This document shows positions 44,101-53,673 of a DNA stretch of 64,000 nucleotides, in pieces. This stretch comes from Streptomyces sp. Mut1 (GTDB taxonomy: Bacteria; Actinomycetota; Actinomycetes; Streptomycetales; Streptomycetaceae). The stretch covers positions 62,001 to 126,000 of the forward strand of contig NZ_CP120998.1 of assembly GCF_030719295.1 (NCBI RefSeq). The letters run 5' to 3'. The position numbers and the translations under genes were made by a program. The notes beneath the pieces are model-generated. The model saw only the letters and a program-made list of their open reading frames with translations, did not search any database and was not told where the DNA came from. Every line of letters starts with the position of its first letter. The stretch's first letter is position 1.

Positions 44101-47100
44101 AGGAACGCACGGGGCACGAGCCCCTGTGGCTGGGCACCGTCAAGTCGAACATCGGGCATGCCCAGGCCGCGGCCGGGGTCGCGGGCGTCATCAAGATGGT
44201 GATGGCTATGCGTCACCGGGTGCTGCCGAGGACGCTGCACGTGGACGAGGCCTCGCCGCTCGTGGACTGGTCGGCGGGTACGGTCGAGCTGCTGACGGAG
44301 GCCCGGCCGTGGCCCGCGACGGACGAACGGCCCCGGCGGGCGGGTGTGTCGGCGTTCGGCGCGAGCGGCACCAACGCGCACCTGATTCTGGAACAGGCGC
44401 CCGAGGAGCCCCTTGAGGACGATCCGGGCGGCCGGCCGGCCGGTCCGGGCGTGGTCCCGTGGGTGCTGTCGGCGCGGACCGAACCGGCGCTGCGCGCGCA
44501 GGCGGCCGCCCTCGTGGCGCGGGCCGGTGCCGGCGGGGCCGACGCGGTGGATGTGGGCTGGTCGCTGACGGCCGGCCGGGCGCGGTTCGAGCACCGGGCC
44601 GTGGTGGTCGGGGACTTCGCCTCGGGACTTGAGGCGCTGGCCGCGGGCGAACGGGCGGACCACGTGGTCACCGCCGCGGTGGCGGACACGGCGGGCGGCG
44701 GCAGGCCGGTGTTCGTCTTCCCCGGGCAGGGCGCGCAGTGGGCGGGCATGGGCACGGCGCTGGCCGACGCGTCCCCGGTGTTCGCGGCGCGGCTGGCCGA
44801 GTGCGAGAGCGCGCTGTCGGAGTTCGTGGACTGGTCGCTGGCCGATGTGCTGCGCGGGGCGGAGGGTGCGCCGCCGCTGGAGCGGGTCGATGTCGTGCAG
44901 CCCGCCTCGTTCGCCGTGATGGTGTCGCTGGCCGGGCTCTGGGGCTCCTTCGGGGTGGAGCCGGCCGCGGTGGTGGGCCACTCCCAGGGGGAGATCGCCG
45001 CCGCCTGCGTCGCCGGGGTGCTGTCCTTGCGGGACGCGGCCCGGGTGGTGTGCCTGCGCAGCAAGGCGATAGCGGAGCTGGCCGGGCCCGGGGCCATGGC
45101 GCTGGTGACGGCGCCGGTGGAGCGGGTGACGGGACTGCTGGCCGGGGGCGTGTCGGTGGCGGCGGTCAACGGCCCCTCGCAGGTGGTGGTCTCGGGCGAG
45201 GTGCCCGCCGTGGAGGCGCTGCTGGCGCGGTGCGGCCAGGAGGGCGTACGGGCCCGGCGGATCGCCGTCGACTACGCCTCGCACTCCCCCGCGATGGAGG
45301 TACTGGCCGAGCGGCTGACGGCCGACCTCGCCGGCATCGAGCCACGGGCGGGCCGGATACCGATGGTGTCCACGGTGACCGGGGAACCGGCCGATCCGCT
45401 GACGATGGACGCCGGTTACTGGCTGCGGAACCTGTGCCGGCCGGTGCGGTTCGCCGACGCCGCGCGGACTCTGGCCGGGCAGGGGCACACCGCGTTCGTC
45501 GAGGTCTCCTCGCACCCGGTGCTGACGGCCGCCGTCGCCGACGTGGCGCAGGACGCGGCCGTGGTGACGGGTTCGCTGCGGCGGGACGACGGCGGGTGGG
45601 ACCGCTTCCTGACGAGCGTCGGCGAAGCATGGGTGCGGGGCGTGGGCGTGGAGTGGACGGCCGCCTTCGACGGCCTGCGCCCCCGGACCGTGGACCTGCC
45701 GACATATCCCTTCCAGCGGCAACGGCACTGGCTCCAGGCCCCTGTCTCGTCCGGCGATCCCGCCGCGTGGGGCCAGCGTTCGGCCGCCCACCCGCTGCTC
45801 GGGGCCGTCGTGCCGCTCGCGGACGGCGACGGTGTCGTCCTGACCGGTGTGCTCTCGCCCCGGTCGCAGACCTGGCTCGCCGACCACGTGGTGGGCGGGT
45901 CCGTCCTCTTCCCGGGCACCGGGTTCGTGGAGCTGGCGCTGCGCGCGGGCGACGAGGTCGGCATGGACGTCCTGGACGACCTCGTCATCGAGGCGCCGCT
46001 CGTGCTGCCGGAGTCCGAGAACGGTGAGGTGCGGGTCCAGGTACGCGTCGGGGAACCGGACGGGACCGGGCGGCGGCCGCTCGGTGTCCACGCCTGCGTG
46101 GCCGGGGCCGGCGACGCGGACGACGGCGACGACCCGCTGTGGACCAGGCATGCCACCGGCTTCCTCACCACGGGCCCGGCGGGCGACACCGCAGGCCACG
46201 AGGACGCGCCGGCCTGGCCGCCCGCCGGCGCCGAACGCGTCGAACTGGACGGAATCTACGAGCGGCTGGCGGACGACGGCCTCGGTTACGGCCCCGCGTT
46301 CCAGGGGCTGCGCGCCATGTGGCGGCGCGAGGACGAGGTGTACGCCGAGATCGCGCTGCCGGCCGAGGCGGGCCGCGACAAGGGCTTCGGAATCCACCCG
46401 GCGCTGCTGGACGCCAGTCTGCACCCGGACGTCATCGCCGCGAGCGGCGGGCAGCTGCGGCTCCCGTTCGCCTGGGCCGGGGTACGGCTGCACCTGGCCG
46501 GGGCCACCGTCCTGCGGGTGCGGCTGCGCCGGGGCGCCGACGGCGACGTGGCCCTCACCGCGACCGACGAGTCCGGCACCCCCGTGGTGACGGTCGGAGC
46601 GCTCAGGACCCGGCCGGCGCAGCCCCGGATCGCGAAGTCCGGCATCGCGCGCGACGCCCTGCTGCGGGTCGAGTGGAGCCGCCTGCCCGCCCCGGACCGG
46701 AACGCGGACGGCCGCCGCTGGGCCGTGGTGGGGCGCGGGGTGTCCGCCGGGACCTACCCGGACGTGGCGGCGCTGGCCGCCGCGGTGGCCGGGGGCGACG
46801 CCATGCCGGACTACGTCCTGGCGCCGTGCACGCAGGCCCCGCGCCTCCCACTGGCCGAGGCGGTGCGCCGGGCGACCGGCGAGGCGCTGCGGCTGATCCA
46901 GGAGTGGCTGGCCGAGGAGAGCCTGTCCTCGTCGCGGCTGGTGCTCGCCACCCGGGGCGCGGTGGTCGGTACCGGGGTCGGGAAGGTGACCGACCCGGTG
47001 CACGCCGCCGTGTGGGGGCTTGCCCGCTCGGCCCAGTCGGAGCACCCGGGGCGGATCGTCCTCGCGGACTTCGACCTCGCCTCCTCGCAGGAGGACTGGC

Positions 47101-49166
47101 GGATGCTGGCGGCGGCCATGGCGTCGGCGCCCGGTGAGGAGCAGTTCGCGCTGCGCGCGGGCGCCGTGCTGACGCCCCGTCTGGTGCGGGCGGCTGCCGG
47201 GGCCCCCGTCCCGCCGCCGCCCCCGCTCGACCCGGACGGCGTGGTCCTGATCACCGGTGGCACCGGGATGATCGGCCGGGTCGTCGCCCGGCACCTGGTC
47301 ACCGAACACGGCGTCCGGCACGTGGTGCTGGCGGGCCGTCGCGGTGACGCGGGCGGCCTGCCGGAGGAACTCGCCGCCCGGGGCGCCGAGGTGCGGGCCG
47401 TCGCCTGTGACGTGGCCGACCGCGCGTCCCTGGCCACGCTGCTGAAGGAGCTGGACCGTCCTCTGACCGCGGTGATCCACGCCGCCGGTGTCCTGGACGA
47501 CGGCGTGATCACGTCGCTCACTCCCGAACGGCTCGCGGCGACGCTGCGGCCCAAGGCCGACGCCGTGGCGCACCTGGCCGACCTGGTCCGCGAACGGGGC
47601 GACGAGCTTGCCGCGTTCGTCACGTTCTCCTCCCTGGCCGGGGTCCTCGGCGGCTCCGGGCAGGGCAACTACGCGGCGGCCAACGCCTTCCTGGACGCCC
47701 TGATGCAGCAGCGGCGCGGCCAGGGCCTGCCGGGGGTCTCGGTGGCCTGGGGGCTGTGGGAGCAGCCGGACGCCGGCCAGGGGCTCGCGGCCGGTCTGGC
47801 CACGGCCGACCGCCGCAGGCTCGCCGCGGGCGCCGTGCGCCCGCTCTCCCCGGAGCAGGGCGCGGCGTTGTTCGACGCGGCGCTCGGCCTGGCCGGGGCG
47901 CACGACGACGCCGTTCTCGTGGCCGCACGCTTCGACCGGGGCCGCCTGCGCGACACCCCGGCCACGCTGCTGCGGGGGCTGGCGCGCGGTCCCGCGCGGC
48001 GCGCCGCCTCGGCCGGGACGGACCGGGCGTCGCTGCGCCGGCGCCTGACCGGCCGGCCGCCGGCCGAACAGCACGAGATCCTGGTGGAGTTGGTGCGCCA
48101 GGAGGTCGCCTCCGTGCTGGGGTTCGCCGGACCCGGATCGGTCACCCCCTCCCAGTCGCTGGCCGAGGCCGGATTCGACTCCCTGACCGCCGTGGAGCTG
48201 CGCAACCGGCTGGGCGAGGCCACCGCGCTGCGGCTGCCCACCACCCTGGTCTTCGACCACCCCACGGCCACCGCGCTCGCCGCCCATCTGGCCGAACGGA
48301 TCGCGGACGGCGGCGACGGCGGGGCCGCAACCGACGGGGCGGACACCGGGCCGGACGTCTTCGGTGCGCTGTTCCAGCGGGCCTGCGCGGACGGCCGCGG
48401 TGACGAGGCCTTCGCCTTCCTCCACGGCGCCGCCCTGCTCCGGCCCCGGGGCATCGCCCCGGTCGAGCCGGTGCGGCTCGGCTCGGGAGGTTCCGGGCCC
48501 GCGCTGGTGTGCATGAGCTCCCATGTGGCGCTGGGCGGTGCGCACGAATACGCCCGCATCGCCGCGTCGTTCCGTGGGCAGCACCCCGTATGGGCTGTGC
48601 CCAACCCCGGATTCGACCCGTCCGCTCCGCTGCCGCCGACCAGGCAGGCGCTGATCGAGGCGCAGGCGGAGCACGTACTGAAGTGCGCGGACGGGAAGCC
48701 GTTCGTCCTGGCCGGGTCCTCGTCCGGCGGGGTGATCGCCCACGCGGTGGCCGGTCTGCTGGAGGCGGCCGGCACTCCCCCGGCCGCGGTCGTCCTGCTG
48801 GACAGCTACGCGCCCGCCGCCCTGAACTCCTCGCCCGGGGCGGCCGCGTTCCGCGACGCGCTGGTCGGGGGGCTCCACGAGCGGCAGAGCCCGTTCGCGC
48901 GGCTCGACTTCACCCGGCTGACGGCGATGAGCTGGTACGGGGAGCTGTTCGCGGGGTGGAGCGCGGAGCCGCTGGGTGTCCCGGTGCTGCTGGTACGGGC
49001 GTCGGAGCCGCTCGCCCCCTCGCTCGAAGGGGAGGACTGGCGGACGGTGTGGAAGACGGCGCACACCACCCTGGACGTGGCGGGCAGCCATTTCACCCTG
49101 ATGGAGAACCACGCGGAGAGCACGGCCGGTGCGGTGAGGGAATGGCTGGAGGCGGTGGCGGGGTAG
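41154..49166 (+). CDS. Type I PKS: acyl-ligase - ACP - KS - AT - DH - KR - ACP - TE, 2670 aa
   Basis: Multidomain polyketide synthase. Acyl-CoA ligase loading domain residues 1-520 ('[14 protein letters not shown]' near 182, '[10 protein letters not shown]' near 321, '[10 protein letters not shown]' near 402); ACP '[12 protein letters not shown]' near 586. KS: 'DTACSSS' near 823, 'HGTGTT' near 961, 'NIGHAQ' near 1000. AT: 'GHSQGE' near 1273 and 'YASHS' near 1373, indicating methylmalonyl-CoA. DH: '[13 protein letters not shown]' near 1575 and 'LLDASLH' near 1753. KR: 'GGTGMIGR' near 2030 and LDD motif (B-type), with Ser-Ser and Tyr. ACP '[10 protein letters not shown]' near 2339. TE 'AGSSSGG' near 2520 with '[10 protein letters not shown]'. 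No ER. The reductive set predicts a 2-methyl-enoyl unit. Loading and release in one protein would make a diketide. ATG 41187 (after GGAGAGG) is an alternative start. Confidence 0.92.
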   Translation: MEQRPGEADQQMLRAELIKPVHELLAAHAERLGGKVAFRDARRDVSYAELDLRTRRLAGHLAHLGLGRGQTVALLLGNCLEMVESYLAVARAAAVGAPFNPHATDDELGHLLSDSGAVLLITDPMHLEQVLRLRDGYPRLRIVVTGDRAAPPGVELFDALAGGEPPVPARDDAGLDDVAWMLYTSGTTGKPKGVLSTHRMALWGVAACYAPVLGLEEADRVLWPLPLAHTVAHNLCVLGVLAVGATAHIVDGLAADDIVTALREDRTTFFCAVPTVYQQLLGAARETGLGASELRVGMVAGAACPAGLHEEFEEAFGIRLLDSYGSTETGGPIASNSPTGPRVPGSCGLPVPGLTLHLLEPATGRVVAPGAEGEVWVESPAVMLGYHGHPEATAEVLRDGRYRTGDLARIDGEGFLTITGRVKELIIRGGENIHPGEVEAAISPLPGVAEVAVAGRPHPLLGEIPAAYVVAGPGGFDAEGLIDACRAQLSYYKVPHEVWEVDRLPRTALGKVMRPALAKAPGRLVLSRPEEESGPREAGGEAGRWVRRLTEAPEDRRDEVLLGLVRDEVGTVLGRAAAASADVAFRELGVDSVLAVRLRDRLAAACGLRLPATLVYDYPTPAAVAAHLGARLSGATGPSDARDPAATGGDPADTAIAVVGIACRFPGGVTSPEELWRLVAEEGDAVGPYPGDRGWDLSRPLEGDTDSGPGYARTGGFLDGADRFDPAFFGISPREALAMDPQQRLLLECAWEACERAGIAPTSLKGTRTGVFAGAMAGEYGARLLGRPAPEGLEGYLGNGSAGSVASGRLAYTLGLEGPAMTVDTACSSSLVALHLAARSLREGECSMALAGGVTVMSTPSPFIEFGRQQALSVSGRCHPFSADADGTTFGEGVGLLLLERLSDARRDGHRVWAVLKGSAVNQDGASNGLTAPSGPAQQRVIRQALADARLSAADVDVVEAHGTGTTLGDPIEAQAIIATYGEERTGHEPLWLGTVKSNIGHAQAAAGVAGVIKMVMAMRHRVLPRTLHVDEASPLVDWSAGTVELLTEARPWPATDERPRRAGVSAFGASGTNAHLILEQAPEEPLEDDPGGRPAGPGVVPWVLSARTEPALRAQAAALVARAGAGGADAVDVGWSLTAGRARFEHRAVVVGDFASGLEALAAGERADHVVTAAVADTAGGGRPVFVFPGQGAQWAGMGTALADASPVFAARLAECESALSEFVDWSLADVLRGAEGAPPLERVDVVQPASFAVMVSLAGLWGSFGVEPAAVVGHSQGEIAAACVAGVLSLRDAARVVCLRSKAIAELAGPGAMALVTAPVERVTGLLAGGVSVAAVNGPSQVVVSGEVPAVEALLARCGQEGVRARRIAVDYASHSPAMEVLAERLTADLAGIEPRAGRIPMVSTVTGEPADPLTMDAGYWLRNLCRPVRFADAARTLAGQGHTAFVEVSSHPVLTAAVADVAQDAAVVTGSLRRDDGGWDRFLTSVGEAWVRGVGVEWTAAFDGLRPRTVDLPTYPFQRQRHWLQAPVSSGDPAAWGQRSAAHPLLGAVVPLADGDGVVLTGVLSPRSQTWLADHVVGGSVLFPGTGFVELALRAGDEVGMDVLDDLVIEAPLVLPESENGEVRVQVRVGEPDGTGRRPLGVHACVAGAGDADDGDDPLWTRHATGFLTTGPAGDTAGHEDAPAWPPAGAERVELDGIYERLADDGLGYGPAFQGLRAMWRREDEVYAEIALPAEAGRDKGFGIHPALLDASLHPDVIAASGGQLRLPFAWAGVRLHLAGATVLRVRLRRGADGDVALTATDESGTPVVTVGALRTRPAQPRIAKSGIARDALLRVEWSRLPAPDRNADGRRWAVVGRGVSAGTYPDVAALAAAVAGGDAMPDYVLAPCTQAPRLPLAEAVRRATGEALRLIQEWLAEESLSSSRLVLATRGAVVGTGVGKVTDPVHAAVWGLARSAQSEHPGRIVLADFDLASSQEDWRMLAAAMASAPGEEQFALRAGAVLTPRLVRAAAGAPVPPPPPLDPDGVVLITGGTGMIGRVVARHLVTEHGVRHVVLAGRRGDAGGLPEELAARGAEVRAVACDVADRASLATLLKELDRPLTAVIHAAGVLDDGVITSLTPERLAATLRPKADAVAHLADLVRERGDELAAFVTFSSLAGVLGGSGQGNYAAANAFLDALMQQRRGQGLPGVSVAWGLWEQPDAGQGLAAGLATADRRRLAAGAVRPLSPEQGAALFDAALGLAGAHDDAVLVAARFDRGRLRDTPATLLRGLARGPARRAASAGTDRASLRRRLTGRPPAEQHEILVELVRQEVASVLGFAGPGSVTPSQSLAEAGFDSLTAVELRNRLGEATALRLPTTLVFDHPTATALAAHLAERIADGGDGGAATDGADTGPDVFGALFQRACADGRGDEAFAFLHGAALLRPRGIAPVEPVRLGSGGSGPALVCMSSHVALGGAHEYARIAASFRGQHPVWAVPNPGFDPSAPLPPTRQALIEAQAEHVLKCADGKPFVLAGSSSGGVIAHAVAGLLEAAGTPPAAVVLLDSYAPAALNSSPGAAAFRDALVGGLHERQSPFARLDFTRLTAMSWYGELFAGWSAEPLGVPVLLVRASEPLAPSLEGEDWRTVWKTAHTTLDVAGSHFTLMENHAESTAGAVREWLEAVAG

Positions 49167-49216
49167 GGCGGCGGGCGGACGCGGTGACGTCCTCCACACG
49201 TCGGGGCGTCGGCGGC

Positions 49217-50236
49217 TCAGGAGGTGCGCGGGGTGCGCAGGAGCGTGCGGAGACCGGCGACGCGGGCCGGGACGCCGTCGGCCCCGTCCGGGGTCACGGG
49301 CGCTGCGGATTCCGTTGGCTGGTGCGCGGTGCGGCAGGGGCGGCAGAGGCCGTCCGGAAGGGCTTCGGCGGGGCCGGGGTGGCCGCACTCGGCGCACTCG
49401 ACCTGGAGGCCGCGTACGGACGTGCCGTGGTGTGCCGGGGCGTCGGGCAGGCGGGGCGGCATCTTGTCGATGAGGCGGCGGCGCGCCAGGCCCGCGGGAA
49501 AGGCGACGCGCTCGGGAAGCCCGGAGGTGAGCGCCGATGTCAGGTGGTCGGCGCCGACACCGCGTGCGAGCCAGGCGGCGGCGAGCGGTTCCAGGGCGGC
49601 GCAGTCGGCGGCGGAGAGCGCCATGCGGGGTTCGCGGCGGCCGAGTTCGGCGAGTGCGAGGTAGGCGGCGGTGTACGCCGGGACGGGCTCGGGGGCGGGG
49701 GCGGCGCCCGCGTCCGGCCGGTGTCCCGGCTTCGGGGGCGCGGGCGGTTCCGGGGCGGATCGCCGCGCGGTGCGCTGCGGGGGTACGTCGGCCGGCTCGG
49801 CGCAGGGGGCGGGTACCGGTGCCGGGGCGGTGGTGGCCGCGCCCCGGAGTGCGGCGGTCCACCACTCGTTGTCGTGGGCGGTGCGGGACCAGTAGGTGAG
49901 CGTCACCCAGCGGCACGTGCCTTCTGCTTCGACCTGGCACCGTACGCGGCGCAGATGCCCGGCCACGGCAAGCGCGCGCAGGGCGGTGCCGATGGCCATC
50001 TGACCGTAGAGGGGCAGGTCCTTGGCCAGCGACTTGATGTCCATGGCGGCCCCGTCGGGCAGGCGGTCGAGGTATCCGGCGACATACCGCTCGCGCTCGG
50101 GCAGGCAGTCGAAGGCGTCGGGGCGGGCGGGCTCCCGGCCGGGGAGGGACCGCTTGCCGTAGCCGGAGTGGGCCGTGCGGAACGGGCGGCGGGCTTCGGC
50201 GGTGGGAAGAGCGGGGCTAGAGTGCTGTGCAGCCAT
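49217..50236 (-). CDS. Winged-helix DNA-binding protein with C4 zinc ribbon, 339 aa
   Basis: Residues about 40-130 look like a MarR/winged-helix domain ('MDIKSLAKDLPLYGQMAIGTALRALAVAGHLRRVRCQVEAEGTCRWVTLTYWSRT'). A long Pro/Ala-rich linker follows (130-190), then a helical segment and a C-terminal zinc-ribbon-like 'CAECGHPGPAEALPDGLCRPCR' (four Cys). Many paralogues of this type occur in Streptomyces, often without known targets. Convergent with the PKS gene; regulator of the cluster or unrelated. Confidence 0.68.
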   Translation of the reverse strand: MAAQHSSPALPTAEARRPFRTAHSGYGKRSLPGREPARPDAFDCLPERERYVAGYLDRLPDGAAMDIKSLAKDLPLYGQMAIGTALRALAVAGHLRRVRCQVEAEGTCRWVTLTYWSRTAHDNEWWTAALRGAATTAPAPVPAPCAEPADVPPQRTARRSAPEPPAPPKPGHRPDAGAAPAPEPVPAYTAAYLALAELGRREPRMALSAADCAALEPLAAAWLARGVGADHLTSALTSGLPERVAFPAGLARRRLIDKMPPRLPDAPAHHGTSVRGLQVECAECGHPGPAEALPDGLCRPCRTAHQPTESAAPVTPDGADGVPARVAGLRTLLRTPRTS

Positions 50237-50567
50237 GAGATCGGATTCTTTCTGTTGGCGATCTTGTGTCAGACCCCGGCCGGTGCTTCAACGCCGCGTC
50301 GGGGTCGTTTCGTTGGGGGCACCGTAGGCAGGCGCGACTCTCCGCTGCGACTTGCTCACTATTAGTCATATTTGCTGGTTGCGAGGGGGGTAGGGGAGGG
50401 TGGGAGGCCTAAATCCCCTACCTACCCTCCATCTGCGCCGGATGAAAAACAGGGCTCGAATCTCGAAGCTCGAACGTCGGGCGGGGCGCCGCCCGGGACC
50501 CCCCGAACGGGTGAATGTGTGCTCCTCGGGATTCGAGACCCGAGCTTCGAAGCCACCGCCTCGCGGA
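50237..50567. other. 331-base intergenic region with repeated stem motifs
   Basis: No gene supported. It holds GGGTAGG (50388-50394) facing CCTACCC (50421-50427), TCGAAGCTCG (50463-50472) facing CGAGCTTCGA (50541-50550), and an inner GGGCG/CGCCC stem near 50480-50495. These are downstream of the membrane-protein gene (minus strand), so a terminator is a reasonable reading; its upstream half would hold the promoter of the winged-helix gene. Confidence 0.5.
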
Positions 50568-51215
50568 TCAATCGCGGCGGGCGTCGCACACCAGAGAGAG
50601 GAAAAATCCTGAGAGACTTGCGCCGACGCTGACGGCGACGGCAATCGCCGGGTGGAGCTCGGGGAGAAAGTCGGCGAGCACTCTCTGACCGGCAAGCGAG
50701 CCGAAGATCAGATCACACAGCAGGATCGGGGTGAGCATGACCCCGGCGCACCCGATGACGAAGCAACAGCCCGAGAGGATGTTCCAGATGCGCGCACGGA
50801 CCGCTCCCGGGCCTTGGTGCCGGATGGGCTTCAGGGCTTCCTGGACTTCCAGCGGCCATCGCGTCACGAAGATGTCATTGCTGTAGTCCGGGTCGTAGGT
50901 GGTGTGGCGGAACTCGATGCTGCATCCGACGAGTTTGTGGCCGCTGCCGGCCCCCAGCGGGCGGGGGACATGCCGGTGGATGAAGCCGTGACCCTGGATG
51001 TCGGCGCTGATGACGAGGGTCTCGGGGCCGGGTGCGTCGTGACCGGGGTCCTCGGTGGCGCCATAGATGATTCCGACCGCGTGGTGCCCCTCGGCGAACT
51101 CCTTCTTGCTGGGAGTCGGGCGCGGTTCCGGCGGCGGAGTGAACTCGTCGAGGGCCTTCCGGATCCTTCGGAGCAGAGAAGGTTTCACCTGCCCGGTGGT
51201 CTCCTCAGCGCTCAT
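50568..51215 (-). CDS. Hypothetical protein with two C-terminal membrane helices, 215 aa
   Basis: I do not recognise a family. Residues 1-130 are soluble and charged; two hydrophobic segments lie near 150-172 ('NILSGCCFVIGCAGVMLTPILLCDLIF') and 190-210 ('AIAVAVSVGASLSGFFLSLV'). ATG 51215 has GGAGG 8 bases upstream. Base composition is a little lower in G+C than its neighbours, judging by codon choice, which may suggest a recent arrival. Confidence 0.6.
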   Translation of the reverse strand: MSAEETTGQVKPSLLRRIRKALDEFTPPPEPRPTPSKKEFAEGHHAVGIIYGATEDPGHDAPGPETLVISADIQGHGFIHRHVPRPLGAGSGHKLVGCSIEFRHTTYDPDYSNDIFVTRWPLEVQEALKPIRHQGPGAVRARIWNILSGCCFVIGCAGVMLTPILLCDLIFGSLAGQRVLADFLPELHPAIAVAVSVGASLSGFFLSLVCDARRD

Positions 51216-51320
51216 GTCACGAACCTCCACTTCGAGTCTCGGGGGGGGCGGATGAGCGGTCGAGTTGGCGAACCGGGGTTCGTCCGGACCGCCCGAGCCG
51301 AGGGAGGCCGCGCCCCCACG

Positions 51321-52283
51321 CTACCGGCGGCGCAGCGGCACGCCGTGCTCGAAGACCGCGGCGACCGCCCTCGGGACCGCGTCCGGGTGGTCGACGCAGA
51401 CCACGGGGAAGGGGAAGTACATCGCGTCCAGGCTGGGCGAGGGTCCCATGATCAGTCCCAGCCGGGCGCCCTGCCGCTTCATCTCCTGGGTCAGGTGCAC
51501 CAGGCTGATGGGCGAGACGGCGTTCTCCGTGAACATCTCGCGCACCTCCTCGGCGCGGGTGAGGACCTTCTCCTCCAGCGCCGAGCAGAGCGGCAGTTCG
51601 GGGTCGGTGAAGGGCATCGTCGCGATGTGCTCGCGGGTCGCCTCCTGGGACCGCTCGCGCAGCGGGCTGTGCTCCGCCACGTCGGTGCCCTCGGTGACGC
51701 TGACCAGGCCGCCGGTGTCGGCGCTGAGCTTCTCCAGCGCGTCCCGGTAGCCGCTGAGCATGGCGACCCGCACCCTGCGGTCCTTGTCCCAGCCGAAGTC
51801 GCAGCTCAGATAGACGCCCTCACGGCCCTCGCACAGGTGCGCCGGGTCGTCGTCCGGGCCCAGGTAGGCGGAGGCGAGGGCCTCCTCCCGCTGCGGCTCC
51901 GGCGACGCCGTCTCCGTCCCCGGCCGGAGCTCGCCACGCATCAGCAGGCCCATGAGTTCGCGGCGGTCGCAGGCTCCGGCGACGCAGGAGGCGGTCATCC
52001 CGCCCAGGCTCATGCCGCCGGCCAGATGCGGGCGCAGCCCCTTCTCGACGAGCACGTCCTGGATGCCGAGCTGGGCGGCGGCCAGCCCGACGGGCACCGC
52101 GATCCGCCGGATCTCGTCGTCGTACTCACCGTTCTGCCGCACCAGGCCCTCGACATCGAGTCCGGTCCACGCCGCGGCCTGGGCGAAGGACTCGCGCACT
52201 GCCGCGTACCGGTCGTAGAACTCGATGACCCCGCCGGGTTCGTAGCGGAACTGATTCGTACCGAAAATGGATGCCAGAGCCAC
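51321..52283 (-). CDS. Free-standing acyltransferase-like protein (MCAT fold), 320 aa
   Basis: Resembles malonyl-CoA:ACP transacylase fold but diverged. 'PHLAGGMSLGGMTASCVAGA' carries the GxSxG nucleophile (GMSLG, about residue 98) and 'DVAEHSPLRERSQEATREHIATMP' has the His-Ser of the AT second signature. 'SALEEKVLTRAEEVREMFTENAVSPISLVHLTQEMKRQGARLGLIMGPSPSLDAM' matches the C-terminal part of ATs. The Arg that binds malonyl carboxylate is not evident. GTG 52283 follows GGAGGTGA. Such discrete ATs can load unusual extender or starter acyl groups (VinK-like) or hydrolyse stalled chains. It is transcribed away from the esterase at 52355. Confidence 0.7.
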   Translation of the reverse strand: MALASIFGTNQFRYEPGGVIEFYDRYAAVRESFAQAAAWTGLDVEGLVRQNGEYDDEIRRIAVPVGLAAAQLGIQDVLVEKGLRPHLAGGMSLGGMTASCVAGACDRRELMGLLMRGELRPGTETASPEPQREEALASAYLGPDDDPAHLCEGREGVYLSCDFGWDKDRRVRVAMLSGYRDALEKLSADTGGLVSVTEGTDVAEHSPLRERSQEATREHIATMPFTDPELPLCSALEEKVLTRAEEVREMFTENAVSPISLVHLTQEMKRQGARLGLIMGPSPSLDAMYFPFPVVCVDHPDAVPRAVAAVFEHGVPLRRR

Positions 52284-52354
52284 GTGTGTCACCTCCATGA
52301 CGTGGCAACGCTAGAGGAGGAAGTACCAGGATTCTTTCCAGAGTTGAGGCGGAT

Positions 52355-53551
52355 ATGATCGCGGGCATGCCTATGGGATACGTGGCGTCCACCGCACTCT
52401 TGACCTGGTGCACCTTCTTTGCCGTTGTGGCGCCGCGGCGGCCCCGGTCGCTGGCGACCCTGAGCTTCTGGTTCGGCATGGTCCTCAACGAGGTGCCCGT
52501 CATCGGCATTCTCGCCGTGCTGGCCTCCACGGCACTGGCCGCGGCCCAGGGCGATCTGGACTCCACGGGCAGCAGGGTGACGGCCGTGATCGCCCTCGCC
52601 ACCATCCCGTTCATGGCGGTGGCCGTCTGGCGTGGCCTGCGGGCGGGCGGGGTGGTCATGCGCGCCGTCGACGAGGGGCTGGGGGCCGGCTGGCGAAGCC
52701 ACGTGGCCGAGCCGCAGCGCCGACCCTGGCCGCGCCTTCTGCTGCTGCGTCGCTGGACGCGGCACCTCGACGTGAAGCGGGTCGCCAACCTCAGCTACGG
52801 GGACGCGGGCCGCCGCAATCTGCTGGACGTCTACCACCGCCGCGACACCCCGCCGAACGGGCCGGTCCTGATCTACTTCCACGGCGGCGGGTTCACCAGC
52901 GGGGGCAAGAGCCGTGAGGCGCGGCCCCTGCTCTACCGCCTGGCCCAGCAGGGCTGGGTGTGCATCAGCGCCAACTACCGGCTGCGGCCCGAGACCGACT
53001 TCCCCGGCCACCAGATCGACGCGAAGAAGGCCATCGCCTGGGCCCGCGAGCACGCCTCCGAGTACGGCGCCGACGCGTCGAAGCTGTTCCTGGCGGGCAG
53101 CTCCGCCGGCTCCAACATGGCGGCCATGTGCGCGCTCACACCGAACGACCCGGAGTACCAGCCCGGATTCGAGTCGGCCGACACCTCGGTCACCGCGGCG
53201 ATCTGCCTCTACGGCTACTACGGCCACTTCTTCGGCACGGAACCCGATGTGCCGCCCTCCGCGAACCAGCCCTACGCCTACCTCGACCCCGCGGCGCCGC
53301 CGTTCTTCATCACGCACGGAACCAAGGACGCCCTGGCGACCGTCGAGGGCGCCCGGTACTTCGTCGGCCGGCTGCGCCGCGTCTCCTCCAGCCCGGTGGT
53401 GTACGCGGAACTGCCCGGCGCACAGCACTCGTTCGACCTGTTCCACTCGGCGCGCACCGAGGCCGTCGTGGACGGTGTCGAAGGCTTCACCTCCTGGGTG
53501 CTGGCCACGTCGCACGACGCTGCCGATCCGGCCGAACAGCGCGGCAACTAG
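52355..53551 (+). CDS. Membrane-anchored HSL-type esterase/lipase, 398 aa
   Basis: N-terminal hydrophobic region with three likely helices (residues about 5-24, 40-62, 75-95), then a GDXG hydrolase: 'VLIYFHGGGFTSGG' (HGGG, about residue 165), nucleophile 'LAGSSAGSNMAA' (GxSxG, about 239), 'PPFFITHGTKDALATVEGA' (Asp), 'PGAQHSFDLF' (His). Resembles the LipQ/PlaX-like group in actinobacteria. It faces the outside or the periplasmic leaflet if the helices are real. A removal of an acyl group from the polyketide or its derivative is speculative. Confidence 0.8.
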   Translation: MIAGMPMGYVASTALLTWCTFFAVVAPRRPRSLATLSFWFGMVLNEVPVIGILAVLASTALAAAQGDLDSTGSRVTAVIALATIPFMAVAVWRGLRAGGVVMRAVDEGLGAGWRSHVAEPQRRPWPRLLLLRRWTRHLDVKRVANLSYGDAGRRNLLDVYHRRDTPPNGPVLIYFHGGGFTSGGKSREARPLLYRLAQQGWVCISANYRLRPETDFPGHQIDAKKAIAWAREHASEYGADASKLFLAGSSAGSNMAAMCALTPNDPEYQPGFESADTSVTAAICLYGYYGHFFGTEPDVPPSANQPYAYLDPAAPPFFITHGTKDALATVEGARYFVGRLRRVSSSPVVYAELPGAQHSFDLFHSARTEAVVDGVEGFTSWVLATSHDAADPAEQRGN

Positions 53552-53673
53552 GCATTCACTCAGAAGGCCGGCCCGTGGGATCACTCCGCGCGTCGGGGCG
53601 GACATGCTGATCTGCGCCCGTAACAGGAGAGGGCGGCCACCACCGCCCCGATGCCCCGATTGGTGATCCCGCC

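Noticed and set aside
43671..49940. Minus-strand 2089-aa frame opposite the PKS
   Set aside because: Third-position bias makes antisense frames open; KS, AT, DH, KR and TE motifs are on the plus strand.
50523..50550. tRNA T-arm-like fold with ATTCGAGA
   Set aside because: The loop is one base too long, and no acceptor stem, D-arm or anticodon arm can be placed around it.
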